Source: Bradyrhizobium septentrionale (GTDB taxonomy: Bacteria > Pseudomonadota > Alphaproteobacteria > Rhizobiales > Xanthobacteraceae). Taken from it: a stretch of DNA of 64,000 bases. The notes beneath the pieces were generated by a model that saw nothing but the letters and a program-made list of their open reading frames with translations, was not told the origin of the DNA and did no database searches. Below are positions 56,346-64,000 of the stretch, one piece after another. The stretch covers positions 806,001-870,000 of the forward strand of contig NZ_CP088285.1 in assembly GCF_011516645.4 (NCBI RefSeq), written 5' to 3'. Positions within the stretch are counted from its first letter, which is position 1, and each line of letters begins with the position of its first letter. The translations under genes and the position numbers were made by a program.

Positions 56346-56960
56346 TTGCTCATTGGTCTACAGAGAAAGCCAAGCACATTATATACATCGAGATGGTCCA
56401 GCTTCAGGCCCGTTCTCACGCACGGCCGTCGGCCAAACCGTCGCGATTGCCTTAGGCTGACTGCCGCGTTCGGCCTGCCGGTGAGCCATGCCGAGATTGC
56501 CACTTTCGGCGGAACCACGGCGCTGGTGATCGAGCGCCTGGCGGTGGACGAAGGATGGCCGCTTGCTCCGGCTGCCGCAGGAGGACTGCTGTCAGGCGCT
56601 GTCTGCTTGCCGCTACGCAAGTATCCGGGCGCGGCGGCCGGCAGGGTGGAGCTTCTTGATCTGCCAAAAAGGCAGCGATGTCCCTTCCGAGGACCAGGCG
56701 ATTCTGCTGAGGGCGCAGATTCTCTTTTGGCCGATCGGCGTAACGCATGCAGAAGAAGCTTGTGACGTCGGTAGGGACATACAACTCCTACAGGATTGCC
56801 GGCGTACAGGGGCGGCATTTCGTGCAGACCCGCGAAACGGCGGGCGTAGCGAAAAGGCTCGTTCGGGATTCTATTGAAGCTATGGCAACTACCGCCAAAG
56901 CGTACGCATACGACGGAGGCCGCCTGATTGACGCATGCGCGCGGGCACGGCGAGGTCTAT
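56346..56960 (+). pseudogene. hipA: HipA-type kinase relic
   Basis: A frame around 56440-56545 reads LTAAFGLPVSHAEIATFGGT, TALVIERLAVDEGW, which matches the HipA toxin-kinase pattern (GLPVxxAEI...LVVERFDR). A second frame from 56563 reads RLPQEDCCQALSACRYASIR and KGSDVPSEDQAILLRAQILF, also HipA-like. Frameshifts and missing catalytic segments show a dead copy; it ends at the second IS66 element. The HipB antitoxin partner is not visible. Confidence 0.6.
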
Positions 56961-56985
56961 GATGGCATTGGGTGAAGGGTGAAGG

Positions 56986-58659
56986 TCAGGCGGCCTGCTG
57001 ATTGGCTGGCTTGTCGGCCTGGCGCAGGAGCTTCCATTCCCAGGGCAAGAGCTCGTGCAGACGCGATGCGGGATGATCGGCGATACGGGCCAGGACGTCG
57101 GCGAGCCAGGCCTTGGGATCGACGTCGTTGAGGCGACAGGTCGTGATCATCGTCAGCATGATGGCGGCACGGTCGGCGCCGCGTTGGCTGCCGGCGAAGG
57201 TCCAGTTGCGCCTTCCCAAGGCGATGCCTCTCAATGCGCGCTCAGCGCAATTGTTGGTCAAGCAGATCCTGCCGTCGTCGAGGAAGCGGGCGAAGCCGTC
57301 CCAGCGCCTGAGCATGTAGTTAATCGGCTTCAGGACCTCGGAGGAACGCGAGAGGGTTTCGCGCTCGCGGAGCAGCCAGGCATGCATGTCCTCGAGAAGT
57401 GACTTACTCTGTTCCTGGCGAGCGGCACGCCGCTCGCCGGCACCGCGGCCGTTGATGGCGCGCTCGATCTCGAACAACGTATCGAGGCGTCTGACAGCCT
57501 CCAGCGCGATCGGGGAGACCGGTTTGCCTTTCTTGCCTTCCCGAGCATTTTTCTCGATATCAGCCAGCTCGAAGAAGCCCCGCCGCGCATGGGCCACGCA
57601 AAACGCCGGCGTAATCGGCAGCGCCTTCTTCTGCGGGTCGAACAGCGGCTCGAAGCCGCTGTAGCAATCCGCCTGCAAGATGCCGGCGAAGGCGGCCAGA
57701 TGTCTCTGTGGATGCTCGCCTCGTCGGTCGCTCGAGGCGTAATAGACCGCTGCCGGCGGCGCAGGCCCGGCGAACGGCCGGTCATCCCGCACATAAGTCC
57801 AGATCCGCCCGGTCGTGCACTTGCCCTTCGCCAGAATACGGATGGTGGTGTCGTCGCCATGAAGGCGCTCGGCAGCGAGCACGTGGCGTTCGATCAAGTG
57901 GAAGAGCGGCATGACGGCGAAGGTCCCGTGGCCGACCTGGTCGGCCAGCGTCGACAACGGCAGGTCGATCCCCTCGGCCTTAAAGCGCGCACTCTGGCGG
58001 TTGAGCGGGATATGCATGCCGAACTTGTCGAACAGGATCGTCGCCAGCAATTGTGGGCCGATGAAGCCGCGCGGCGTGGCATGGAACGGCGCGGGCGGCT
58101 GGCTGATCTTCTCGCAATCGCGGCAGGTGAACTTCTCGCGTACCGTCTCGATCAGCTTGAAGCGGCGCGGGATCTCCTCCAGCGTCTTGGTCACATCCTC
58201 ACCGATCTTCGCCAGCCGCGATCCACCGCAGCAGGCGCAGGTCGTTGGAGTCTCAATGACGACGCGCTCGCGTTCGATATCGTCAGGCCATGGCTTGCGC
58301 ACCGGCCGCTTGCGCATGAAGGGGCGGACGTTCTGCGTCTTCGCCGCTGCGGCCTGTGCGGCAAGCTCATCCTCGCTCGCCGTGGTGACGAGTTCTTCGA
58401 GCTCCAACTCCAACTGCTCGAGCAGCCGTGCCGAGCGCTCGGATCGCTGCCCGTGCAGTTCGCGTTTCAGCTTCTCGATGCGCAACTCGAGATGAGCGAT
58501 CAGCGCCTCGGTATCCGACAGTTTCGCCTGCGCATTCGCGGCTTGCGCCTGCCAGTTGGCGGCCTTCGCCTCGGCTTTCTGTCGCGCCTCACGCTCGGCC
58601 TGCAGCGCCGCCAGGGCACTGACAAGGTCCGATGGAAGATCATCCGGCTTCGATATCAT
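56986..58659 (-). CDS. tnpC: IS66 transposase TnpC, element 2
   Basis: A complete 557-residue IS66 transposase. N-terminal leucine-zipper-like helices (LIAHLELRIEKLKRELHGQR SERSARL-type) precede the zinc finger (TCACCGGSRLAKIGEDVTKT, CRDCEKISQPPAPFHATPRG). The DDE part has ERLHGDDTTIRILAKGKCTT, GILQADCYSGFEPLFDPQKK, and DDGRICLTNNCAERALRGIA, and the C-terminus has the IS66_C segment. Unbroken, so possibly active. Confidence 0.94.
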   Translation of the reverse strand: MISKPDDLPSDLVSALAALQAEREARQKAEAKAANWQAQAANAQAKLSDTEALIAHLELRIEKLKRELHGQRSERSARLLEQLELELEELVTTASEDELAAQAAAAKTQNVRPFMRKRPVRKPWPDDIERERVVIETPTTCACCGGSRLAKIGEDVTKTLEEIPRRFKLIETVREKFTCRDCEKISQPPAPFHATPRGFIGPQLLATILFDKFGMHIPLNRQSARFKAEGIDLPLSTLADQVGHGTFAVMPLFHLIERHVLAAERLHGDDTTIRILAKGKCTTGRIWTYVRDDRPFAGPAPPAAVYYASSDRRGEHPQRHLAAFAGILQADCYSGFEPLFDPQKKALPITPAFCVAHARRGFFELADIEKNAREGKKGKPVSPIALEAVRRLDTLFEIERAINGRGAGERRAARQEQSKSLLEDMHAWLLRERETLSRSSEVLKPINYMLRRWDGFARFLDDGRICLTNNCAERALRGIALGRRNWTFAGSQRGADRAAIMLTMITTCRLNDVDPKAWLADVLARIADHPASRLHELLPWEWKLLRQADKPANQQAA

Positions 58660-58705
58660 GGAGCCATTGAATCAGATCGAGCAGCAGATTCAAACCGTAA
58701 AACGA

Positions 58706-59053
58706 CTATCCGACCCGCGTCGGACGCTGGGTTTCTTGAGGGTTGCGCCAATCGATCCCGGACAACAGATAGCTCAACTGCGCCGGAGAGATCGTTACCG
58801 ATTCACCAGCAACCGATGGCCAGATGAACCTGCCTCTCTCGAGTCTTTTGGTGAACAAGCAGGCGCCCTGGCCATCGTGCCAAATGACCTTCAATAGATC
58901 ACCGCGTTTGCCCCGGAAGCAGAAAAGACCGCCGCCCATGGCGTCGCGCTTGAGCACTTCCTGCACGCGCAGAGCCAGGCTCGGAAAGCCGCACCGCATG
59001 TCGGTATGGCCCGTCGCCAGCCACACCCGCACGCCCGTCGGGATCGGGATCAT
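58706..59053 (-). CDS. tnpB: IS66 accessory protein TnpB, element 2
   Basis: A 115-residue IS66 Orf2-type protein: VRVWLATGHTDMRCGFPSLA, GGGLFCFRGKRGDLLKVIWH, GACLFTKRLERGRFIWP. It overlaps tnpA by four bases. Intact. Confidence 0.93.
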   Translation of the reverse strand: MIPIPTGVRVWLATGHTDMRCGFPSLALRVQEVLKRDAMGGGLFCFRGKRGDLLKVIWHDGQGACLFTKRLERGRFIWPSVAGESVTISPAQLSYLLSGIDWRNPQETQRPTRVG

Positions 59054-59445
59054 CGGCGCGCCAGGCCCCGAGCAATTCGAACGACCGCCTCGATATCCGC
59101 ACCGGGGCCGAAGACCACGCGCAGCCCCTGAGGGCTCACGATTTCGATCTGACCTGTCTCGACAGCTTCCGTCGTTGGCGGCGTACTTGCCGCAACTATC
59201 GCAGGGACGAATGTCGGGCCGATCGAATCCTCTTCGGCCGGATCATGACAGGTCCAAGCCTTGCGCCAGCTCAGCAGAAGCTGACGTGATATCCCATACC
59301 GGCGAGCCGTCGCCGACACCAGTCGTGGCCCCGAGAAGCTCTCCTCTACGATTCTGAGCTTCTCCGCACGCGTCCAGCGTCGCCGCCGACCGGTCTCCAC
59401 CAAATCCATGCGGCTCAGCACCGCACTGTCCTTATGTCCGTCCAT
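59050..59445 (-). CDS. tnpA: IS66 accessory protein TnpA, element 2
   Basis: A 131-residue IS66 Orf1-type protein with the helix-turn-helix RRRWTRAEKLRIVEESFSGP, VSATARRYGISRQLLLSWRK. It ends IEIVSPQGLRVVFGPGADIE as in the family. Intact. Confidence 0.92.
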   Translation of the reverse strand: MDGHKDSAVLSRMDLVETGRRRRWTRAEKLRIVEESFSGPRLVSATARRYGISRQLLLSWRKAWTCHDPAEEDSIGPTFVPAIVAASTPPTTEAVETGQIEIVSPQGLRVVFGPGADIEAVVRIARGLARR

Positions 59446-59450
59446 AAGGA

Positions 59451-60595
59451 CAGTCAGCTACAGATCGGAAAAACTCGCAAGACGGCCGCCCTCGGACGGA
59501 TACGCCAAAGCTGCTCTCGACAAGATCGAAAGCAAGCTGCACACGGGATTTCTCGGATCGATTCATACGTCGGTAAAAGCTGCCCGTCATGCAGCGCCTG
59601 GGTTCATTGAGAGTGCAATACCGGACAACCACGGTTGCTGCCGCCGGCCGACTAGGTGAAGTCGATGCCGCCGATGCCTTGTCACCTGCGCATTGTGGAT
59701 CACGCGTTCCATGACGCACCGGCTCCCTCGTTCGGAAGTGAGTTGCCGTCACGCATTGCCGGACATCTCCTCCACTGCTCGGTCTTTGCCAAATCGCTGC
59801 GAATTGACGAAGCCGGCACGCCCGACATCACCAACACGGCCGTCGACCGAACGCTGCTGCAAACAAGAGCTGTCAACAGACAAAAAGCGAACCCGCGCAT
59901 TTTCGGGACATTTGCCTTCACAAAGCCCGATGTGCTGAACCGAGCAGCCGGGGAACAGCGAGGCCTCGGGCAAACCCTCCCGGCCGGAGCGGGAGGGTGC
60001 CTCCGCCTCTTCGATGCGCGCGGCCATACGCAGGAATGCGTGCGGCCCAGACACCAAAGCACGTGCAGCTACCTCGTGGAACGAGCAAAGATCGACAAGA
60101 TTGTCTCTCAGGGTGTTGTAGAGCGCTGCGCTATCACGGCACGCGCGCGTGCGAGCCGGCACTCACGGCTTCTCCGGTCACCGGCAAGCACATCCTGCCG
60201 GAATAAGATCACGAGCAGCGCATCGAATACGTGCACTTGAAAGAGGAAGGCGGGCGGCCGGCTCCACAGGTGCATTCTGCGCTCCCGCCGAAGCCAAGCC
60301 GTGCCAGGGAGCGGCACGGCAACGTTCCTGGATTGATGTCGTGGTCAGGCATTTTGCGCAACAGAAGGCAGGTCAGCAATGCGAGGACGGCCCATACCAG
60401 GGCGCGCTCCTGAGCTCTACAATTGCGCCGACACCTACCAGCCCTGGTAGCTCAGTTACTGTCGATAGCCGCGTAGCATCATTGCCGCGGCAAGACCAGG
60501 CTTCAGAAGGCACAGGTGCCGCACAACAATTGCGCATCTTAAGATCTTCGCGCGAGATCATGATAGGATTACCGTGGATCTTATCCTGATCTTGT
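59451..60595. other. No gene recognised
   Basis: About 1.1 kb with frames of 100 to 190 codons on both strands but no family resemblance, so I treat it as decayed island DNA. A minus-strand frame at 59749-60162 (YNTLRDNLVDLCSFHEVAAR) is the most protein-like but unsupported. Confidence 0.4.
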
Positions 60596-61756
60596 ATGAG
60601 CGATGAGAGGCGAGTTCACAGGCGTCAGGCGATGTCCAGCAATCCGTTTGGAGCAACGACAATCCTCGAGGGTATCCGACGTTGGGTTGAGATCGAGTCT
60701 CCAACGGAGCGGCCGGATCAGGTCAACATGCTCGTCGACCTCGTCGCCGCAGGCTATGGCGACTTGCCGGCAACTGTGGAACGTGTCGCGGGACGCGACG
60801 GCCGAGGGGATCACCTGATCGCACGCTCGTCCTGGGGCCAGGAGGCACCGGGCGTCCTGGTGCTGAGCCATCTCGATACCGTACACCCGATGGGCTTCAT
60901 CGAGCGCCTGCCGTTCCGGATCGACGGCGACAGCGCGTTCGGTCCCGGCATCTACGACATGAAGGGCGGCGCGTATCTTGCGTATGATGCCTTCCGGCGG
61001 ATCTGCGCCGATGATGCGCGCCCGCCGCTCGGCATCACCCATCTCTACTCATCGGACGAGGAGATCGGCAGCCCGACCTCGCGGGCGCTGATCGAGGCCG
61101 AGGGCCGCAAGGCCAAATATGTGCTGGTGACCGAGCCCGCGCGCGACGGCGGCAAGATCGTCACCGGACGCAAGGGCGTCGCGCGCTTCGACTTGCATAT
61201 CAAGGGCGCACCGGCGCATGCCGGCACGCGCCCCGAGCACGGCCGCAGCGCGATCCGGGAACTCGGCCATGTGATCCTGGCGCTGGAGGCGATGAACGAT
61301 CTCAAGCGCGGCATCACCGTCAATGTCGGCGTCGTCCGCGGCGGCACCAAGCCGAACGTGATCGCCGAGGAGGCCTATGCGGAAGTCGATCTGCGCGTGC
61401 CGACCATCGCCGACGCCGACGAGCTGGTGCCGAAGATCCTCGGAATCACCGCGCGCACCGAGGGCGTCACCGTGAAGGTGACCGGCGAACTGAACCGTCC
61501 GCCCTACGAGAAGAGCAACGCCGGCGCAGCACTTTACGAACACGCCAGGGAGCTTGCCGCCGAACTCGGCTTCGAGCTGCTCGATGTCTTCACCGGCGGC
61601 GGCTCCGACGGCAATTTCACAGCGCCGCATACCGCGACTCTCGACGGCCTCGGCGTCGACGGCAAGGGCGCGCATACCCATTGCGAGCAACTCTACATCT
61701 CCTCGATTGAGCCGCGCGCCCGACTCCTCTATCGCCTCTATCAGACACTGCAATAA
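60596..61756 (+). CDS. M20 family metallopeptidase (carboxypeptidase G2-like)
   Basis: A 386-residue M20 di-zinc peptidase. Zinc and catalytic residues are in VLVLSHLDTVHPMGF (His, Asp), GPGIYDMKGGAYLAYDAF (bridging Asp in YDMKGG), YSSDEEIGSPTSRALIE (catalytic and zinc Glu) and VTEPARDG, with the final zinc His in GKGAHTHCEQLYI. The dimerisation domain covers about residues 190-300 (GAPAHAGTRPEHGRSAIREL). Such enzymes cleave C-terminal glutamate or related amide bonds, or N-acyl amino acids. ATG at 60596 or, with a GAGGCGAG site, at 60632. Monocistronic in the window. Confidence 0.9.
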   Translation: MSDERRVHRRQAMSSNPFGATTILEGIRRWVEIESPTERPDQVNMLVDLVAAGYGDLPATVERVAGRDGRGDHLIARSSWGQEAPGVLVLSHLDTVHPMGFIERLPFRIDGDSAFGPGIYDMKGGAYLAYDAFRRICADDARPPLGITHLYSSDEEIGSPTSRALIEAEGRKAKYVLVTEPARDGGKIVTGRKGVARFDLHIKGAPAHAGTRPEHGRSAIRELGHVILALEAMNDLKRGITVNVGVVRGGTKPNVIAEEAYAEVDLRVPTIADADELVPKILGITARTEGVTVKVTGELNRPPYEKSNAGAALYEHARELAAELGFELLDVFTGGGSDGNFTAPHTATLDGLGVDGKGAHTHCEQLYISSIEPRARLLYRLYQTLQ

Positions 61757-62179
61757 TTTCGACCAGCCGCCGGCCGCGACCGCGGCGTACGCCGGATCGG
61801 GGACGCGCTCCGATATTCGCGCCGCACGCCTCGAAATGGCGCAATGGGTCACATAAATCCCTTCCTGTCAGGCCGACCTGATCGAACACCATCCGGATCT
61901 CGCATTGGGCACTGAGGCTTCGGTGCCCATCCGACTGAATTTTCATGACTACCGCACGGCCGGATGTCCGGCCGCGAAATTGACTGCGACTAGAGCGGGT
62001 AGCTGCCGCGCAGGCACGAACCTTTCCGGCCGGGGCTCGTCCGCCCGAACCTTGTTGTCAACTGGGGTGGCATTGTGACGCACATCGAGACACAGAATGA
62101 GTCAGCAACAACACTGTACGCGGCGTTTTGCGAGCAGACCTTGGCGCTTAGGCACGTGCATACAGGCTGCCAAGAGGAC
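61757..62179. other. No gene recognised
   Basis: About 420 bases without a supported gene, ending at the MerR-type promoter. Confidence 0.5.
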
Positions 62180-62210
62180 TTGAACCGGACGTAGCGTTAA
62201 ATTGTACAAT
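62180..62210 (+). promoter_or_regulatory. MerR-family type promoter of the GcrA-like gene
   Basis: TTGAAC, 19-bp spacer CGGACGTAGCGTTAAATTG, TACAAT. The -10 is close to consensus. It lies 52 bases before the ATG at 62262. Confidence 0.68.
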
Positions 62211-62261
62211 CTTAGGAAGGCACGAGTCTTCAGCTGCCGTCCGGACTGTGAAGGATTTCGA

Positions 62262-62918
62262 ATGTCTCACATGGGCATAGCCACGCCGCAATGCTTGGGC
62301 GAGATCCTGGTCCGCGACAGCCGACCGCTCGAGATGTCTATGCGTTGCGTGTTGATCGCGGCGCCGCGGCGAGCAGGCGGTTGTGAAGGGGCTGCCATCC
62401 CACAGCGATACCGTTCAGCTGTCCTAAGCCGCATCACCGCAGAGTGGCCGAGGTCAGAGAAGATCAACTTAGACCTCGCTTCAAAGACAATCAAAGCGGC
62501 GAGCCAGCTTCTCGACCGCTTACAGCGCTTTTGGGCGGTCCCAGCGCGCAAGCGCGCGACTACGGCGACCTGCAAAGCTCTTGCGTTGCAACGCCTCGCT
62601 CGGCGTAACCGGCGCGACATCAGAAGAGATAGCCTGGCATTCAGGAGCAGCAAGTTGAACGAGCCCGATGACGTAAAAAAGGTTCTGTTAGTCGACCACA
62701 TTGAAGGCCAATGCCGGGCCATTATCGGCTTCAAAGATGAAGACCCTAGAGCGGCCTTTATGTGCGGCGAGCCCGTATACCAAAGACCGGGCAGGAAACC
62801 GTCATCGTGGTGCGCCTATCACCACCGCCAGATGCACGCGAGCGCTGTCGAGCAGAACCGAGCAGGTGATCGCGTGCCTGAGATCTCTCAGGCAATATCC
62901 ATTGTTCCCACTCCATGA
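62262..62918 (+). CDS. Protein with a GcrA-like C-terminal domain
   Basis: A 218-residue protein. The C-terminal 60 residues (VKKVLLVDHIEGQCRAIIGF, RAAFMCGEPVYQRPG, SWCAYHHRQMH) match the end of the alphaproteobacterial regulator GcrA, where C-R-x-I-G, F-C-G and CxYHxR form the core. The N-terminal 150 residues are basic (RRNRRDIRRDSLAFRSSKLN) and lack GcrA's helix-turn-helix, so this is either a diverged relative or a fusion/remnant. Starts MSHMGIATPQCLGEILVRDS after GTGAAGGA. MerR-type promoter upstream. Confidence 0.5.
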   Translation: MSHMGIATPQCLGEILVRDSRPLEMSMRCVLIAAPRRAGGCEGAAIPQRYRSAVLSRITAEWPRSEKINLDLASKTIKAASQLLDRLQRFWAVPARKRATTATCKALALQRLARRNRRDIRRDSLAFRSSKLNEPDDVKKVLLVDHIEGQCRAIIGFKDEDPRAAFMCGEPVYQRPGRKPSSWCAYHHRQMHASAVEQNRAGDRVPEISQAISIVPTP

Positions 62919-63186
62919 CAACCATCGAGAATAGCGTTGTCCTGCTGAGTCCGTATGATCATACCCGCAAAGGCCACGCGAAGCATGTCATCGAGGGTTA
63001 GACGTTTCCGACCTCCCACTGAACTGCATCGGGACACGCGCATGCGCTGACCGAACCACACAGAGATGCACCTCGTCTGCAAATTAATGAGCCGATCAAC
63101 AGTAACCGGCATGAGGCCTCCACCTCGTCATGGCGCGGTTCGCTTGGGATACAGCCTGGGATGAGCTGATGGGTGGAGGTGAAGCG

Positions 63187-63648
63187 ATGGCAAATGCCAT
63201 GCTTGATGCCAGGCAGGAAGGTGACTCTTATCGCCGCGTTGAGGTGATCACTGGGGAGCGCCGGCGGCGACGGTGGACGCGCGAGGAGAAGGCCCGGATC
63301 GCGGCGGAGAGCTTTGAGGAGGGGACGAACATCTCCGAGGTGGCGCGGCGCAATGGTGTTTCCCGCGGACTGCTCACGGTGTGGCGACGCCAGGTAGCGG
63401 CGGCGATGGCCGGCAAAGCCCAGAACTTCGTGCCTATCCAAATTGGCGCCGAGAGCGATGGCGGGAGGGCTGGCGAGTCCGAGTGTATTTCGCCGGGTAA
63501 GATGAAGCCCTTGGAGATTGCCGCGCCGCCGGCCAAGGTCTGTGGAGCGGTCGAGATCGAGGTGAACGGGGCGCGCATCCGCGTCGAGCCGGGCGTGGAG
63601 CTGGCGACGCTTTCGATGGTGCTATCGGCGCTTCGAGGGATCCGGTGA
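63187..63648 (+). CDS. tnpA: IS66 accessory protein TnpA, element 3
   Basis: About 153 residues; helix-turn-helix RRRRRWTREEKARIAAESFE, NISEVARRNGVSRGLLTVWR, and the C-terminal VEIEVNGARIRVEPGVELAT. The start at 63187 is chosen for the GGTGGAGGTGAAG site; the frame opens to 63130. Its TGA overlaps the start of tnpB. Confidence 0.9.
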   Translation: MANAMLDARQEGDSYRRVEVITGERRRRRWTREEKARIAAESFEEGTNISEVARRNGVSRGLLTVWRRQVAAAMAGKAQNFVPIQIGAESDGGRAGESECISPGKMKPLEIAAPPAKVCGAVEIEVNGARIRVEPGVELATLSMVLSALRGIR

Positions 63649-63998
63649 TTGCGCTACGGTCAGACCTCAAGGTGGTGCTGGCGGCCCAGCCGGTCGACTT
63701 TCGTAAGTCGGTGCATACGCTGTCGGCGCTGGTGAGCGAAGCACTGCGCGCGAACCCATATTGCGGCGACGTCTTCGTGTTCCGCAGCAAGCGCATGGAC
63801 AGAGTGAAGCTTCTGGCGTGGGACGGCAGCGGCATGGTGTTGGTAACGAAGTGGTTGCACCAGGGGCGTTTCACCTGGCCACCGATCCGCGACGGCGTTG
63901 TGCATCTCAGTGCGACGCAGCTTGCGATGCTACTCGACGGCCTCGAGTGGACGCGTGTGTCGCCCAAGCCTGTGAAGCAGCCGGTCATTGTCGGCTGA
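63645..63998 (+). CDS. tnpB: IS66 accessory protein TnpB, element 3
   Basis: A 117-residue IS66 Orf2-type protein: VVLAAQPVDFRKSVHTLSAL, DVFVFRSKRMDRVKLLAWDG, GMVLVTKWLHQGRFTWPPIR. Complete, ending two bases before the window edge. Confidence 0.93.
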   Translation: MIALRSDLKVVLAAQPVDFRKSVHTLSALVSEALRANPYCGDVFVFRSKRMDRVKLLAWDGSGMVLVTKWLHQGRFTWPPIRDGVVHLSATQLAMLLDGLEWTRVSPKPVKQPVIVG

Positions 63999-64000
63999 GA

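Larger units (their letters stand above)
56970..59450 (-). mobile_element. IS66-family element 2
   Basis: Complete set tnpA, tnpB and tnpC on the minus strand, all with unbroken frames. I could not locate matching terminal repeats on either side, so the given limits are only the gene limits plus a few bases. It abuts the hipA relic. Confidence 0.75.
63102..64000 (+). mobile_element. IS66-family element 3, cut by the window end
   Basis: tnpA and tnpB are present and intact; tnpC would lie beyond the window. A GTAACCGGCA at 63102 could be the left tip by analogy with IS66 ends but I cannot confirm it without the other end. Confidence 0.65.

Noticed and set aside
57589..58827. 412-codon plus-strand frame opposite IS66 tnpC
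   Set aside because: Antisense shadow; the tnpC reading is supported by family motifs.

Overview
The window looks like part of a symbiosis island (accessory, nitrogen-fixation-associated DNA) of a Bradyrhizobium-type alphaproteobacterium. The evidence is a groES-groEL operon behind a sigma-54 promoter with an upstream NifA site, three further sigma-54 promoter matches (two with exact NifA sites), many insertion sequences of IS5, IS256, IS66, IS1380, IS3 and IS481 type, a group II intron, numerous decayed genes, and small proteins of rhizobial appearance. The species assignment is inference; I saw no rRNA, tRNA or CRISPR.

Layout. 0.5-6 kb: a frameshifted IS5-type element, an acyl-CoA dehydrogenase gene and an intact IS256-type element with a 9-bp target duplication. 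6.3-8 kb: a secreted nuclease-like protein and an exported beta-carbonic anhydrase. 10-16.2 kb: a nested transposon in which an IS66 element (8-bp target duplication ctttgacc) carries a group II intron in tnpC, and the intron carries an IS1380 element in its reverse-transcriptase gene. 16.3-21.6 kb: a GMC oxidoreductase, class III aminotransferase, sulfotransferase (one frameshift) and MFS exporter operon behind a MerR-type promoter. 22-25 kb: a NifA/sigma-54 control region split by a 244-bp repeat, small genes, an FkbM methyltransferase, an Lrp/AsnC regulator and a zinc-ribbon protein. 25.7-30.1 kb: decayed LuxR, histidine decarboxylase (split by an IS3 element) and GNAT genes. 30.3-32.6 kb: NifA-type groESL. 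33-36.3 kb: stacked IS1380 and IS5-type elements.

36.3-44 kb holds the most interesting system: a tightly packed seven-gene minus-strand operon encoding a MetRS-like protein, an MFS exporter, a lysine/ornithine N-hydroxylase, a free-standing cupin, a DAO-family flavoprotein oxidase, an alanine racemase and a SAM methyltransferase-like protein. N-hydroxylase plus cupin plus MetRS-like domain is the signature of hydrazine (N-N bond) synthetase pathways; here the cupin and MetRS parts are separate genes. A sigma-54-type promoter lies upstream, so the operon may be switched on with nitrogen fixation.

45-52.4 kb: a decayed pair of M16 peptidases, a third IS1380 copy, an IS481 relic, a two-gene operon of small proteins, and a run of tiny ORFs behind two NifA sites and a sigma-54 promoter. 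52.7-64 kb: small conserved-looking proteins, a TrpD-like protein that has lost its phosphoribosyltransferase motifs, a hipA relic, a second IS66 element, an M20 carboxypeptidase, a GcrA-like C-terminal domain protein and the start of a third IS66 element.

Two regulatory layers recur. Sigma-54/NifA sites precede groESL, two sets of small genes and probably the hydrazine-type operon. Five copies of a MerR-family promoter (19-bp spacer with the same dyad) lie upstream of the nuclease, the GMC operon, the TrpD-like gene, the GcrA-like gene and one stretch without an obvious gene.
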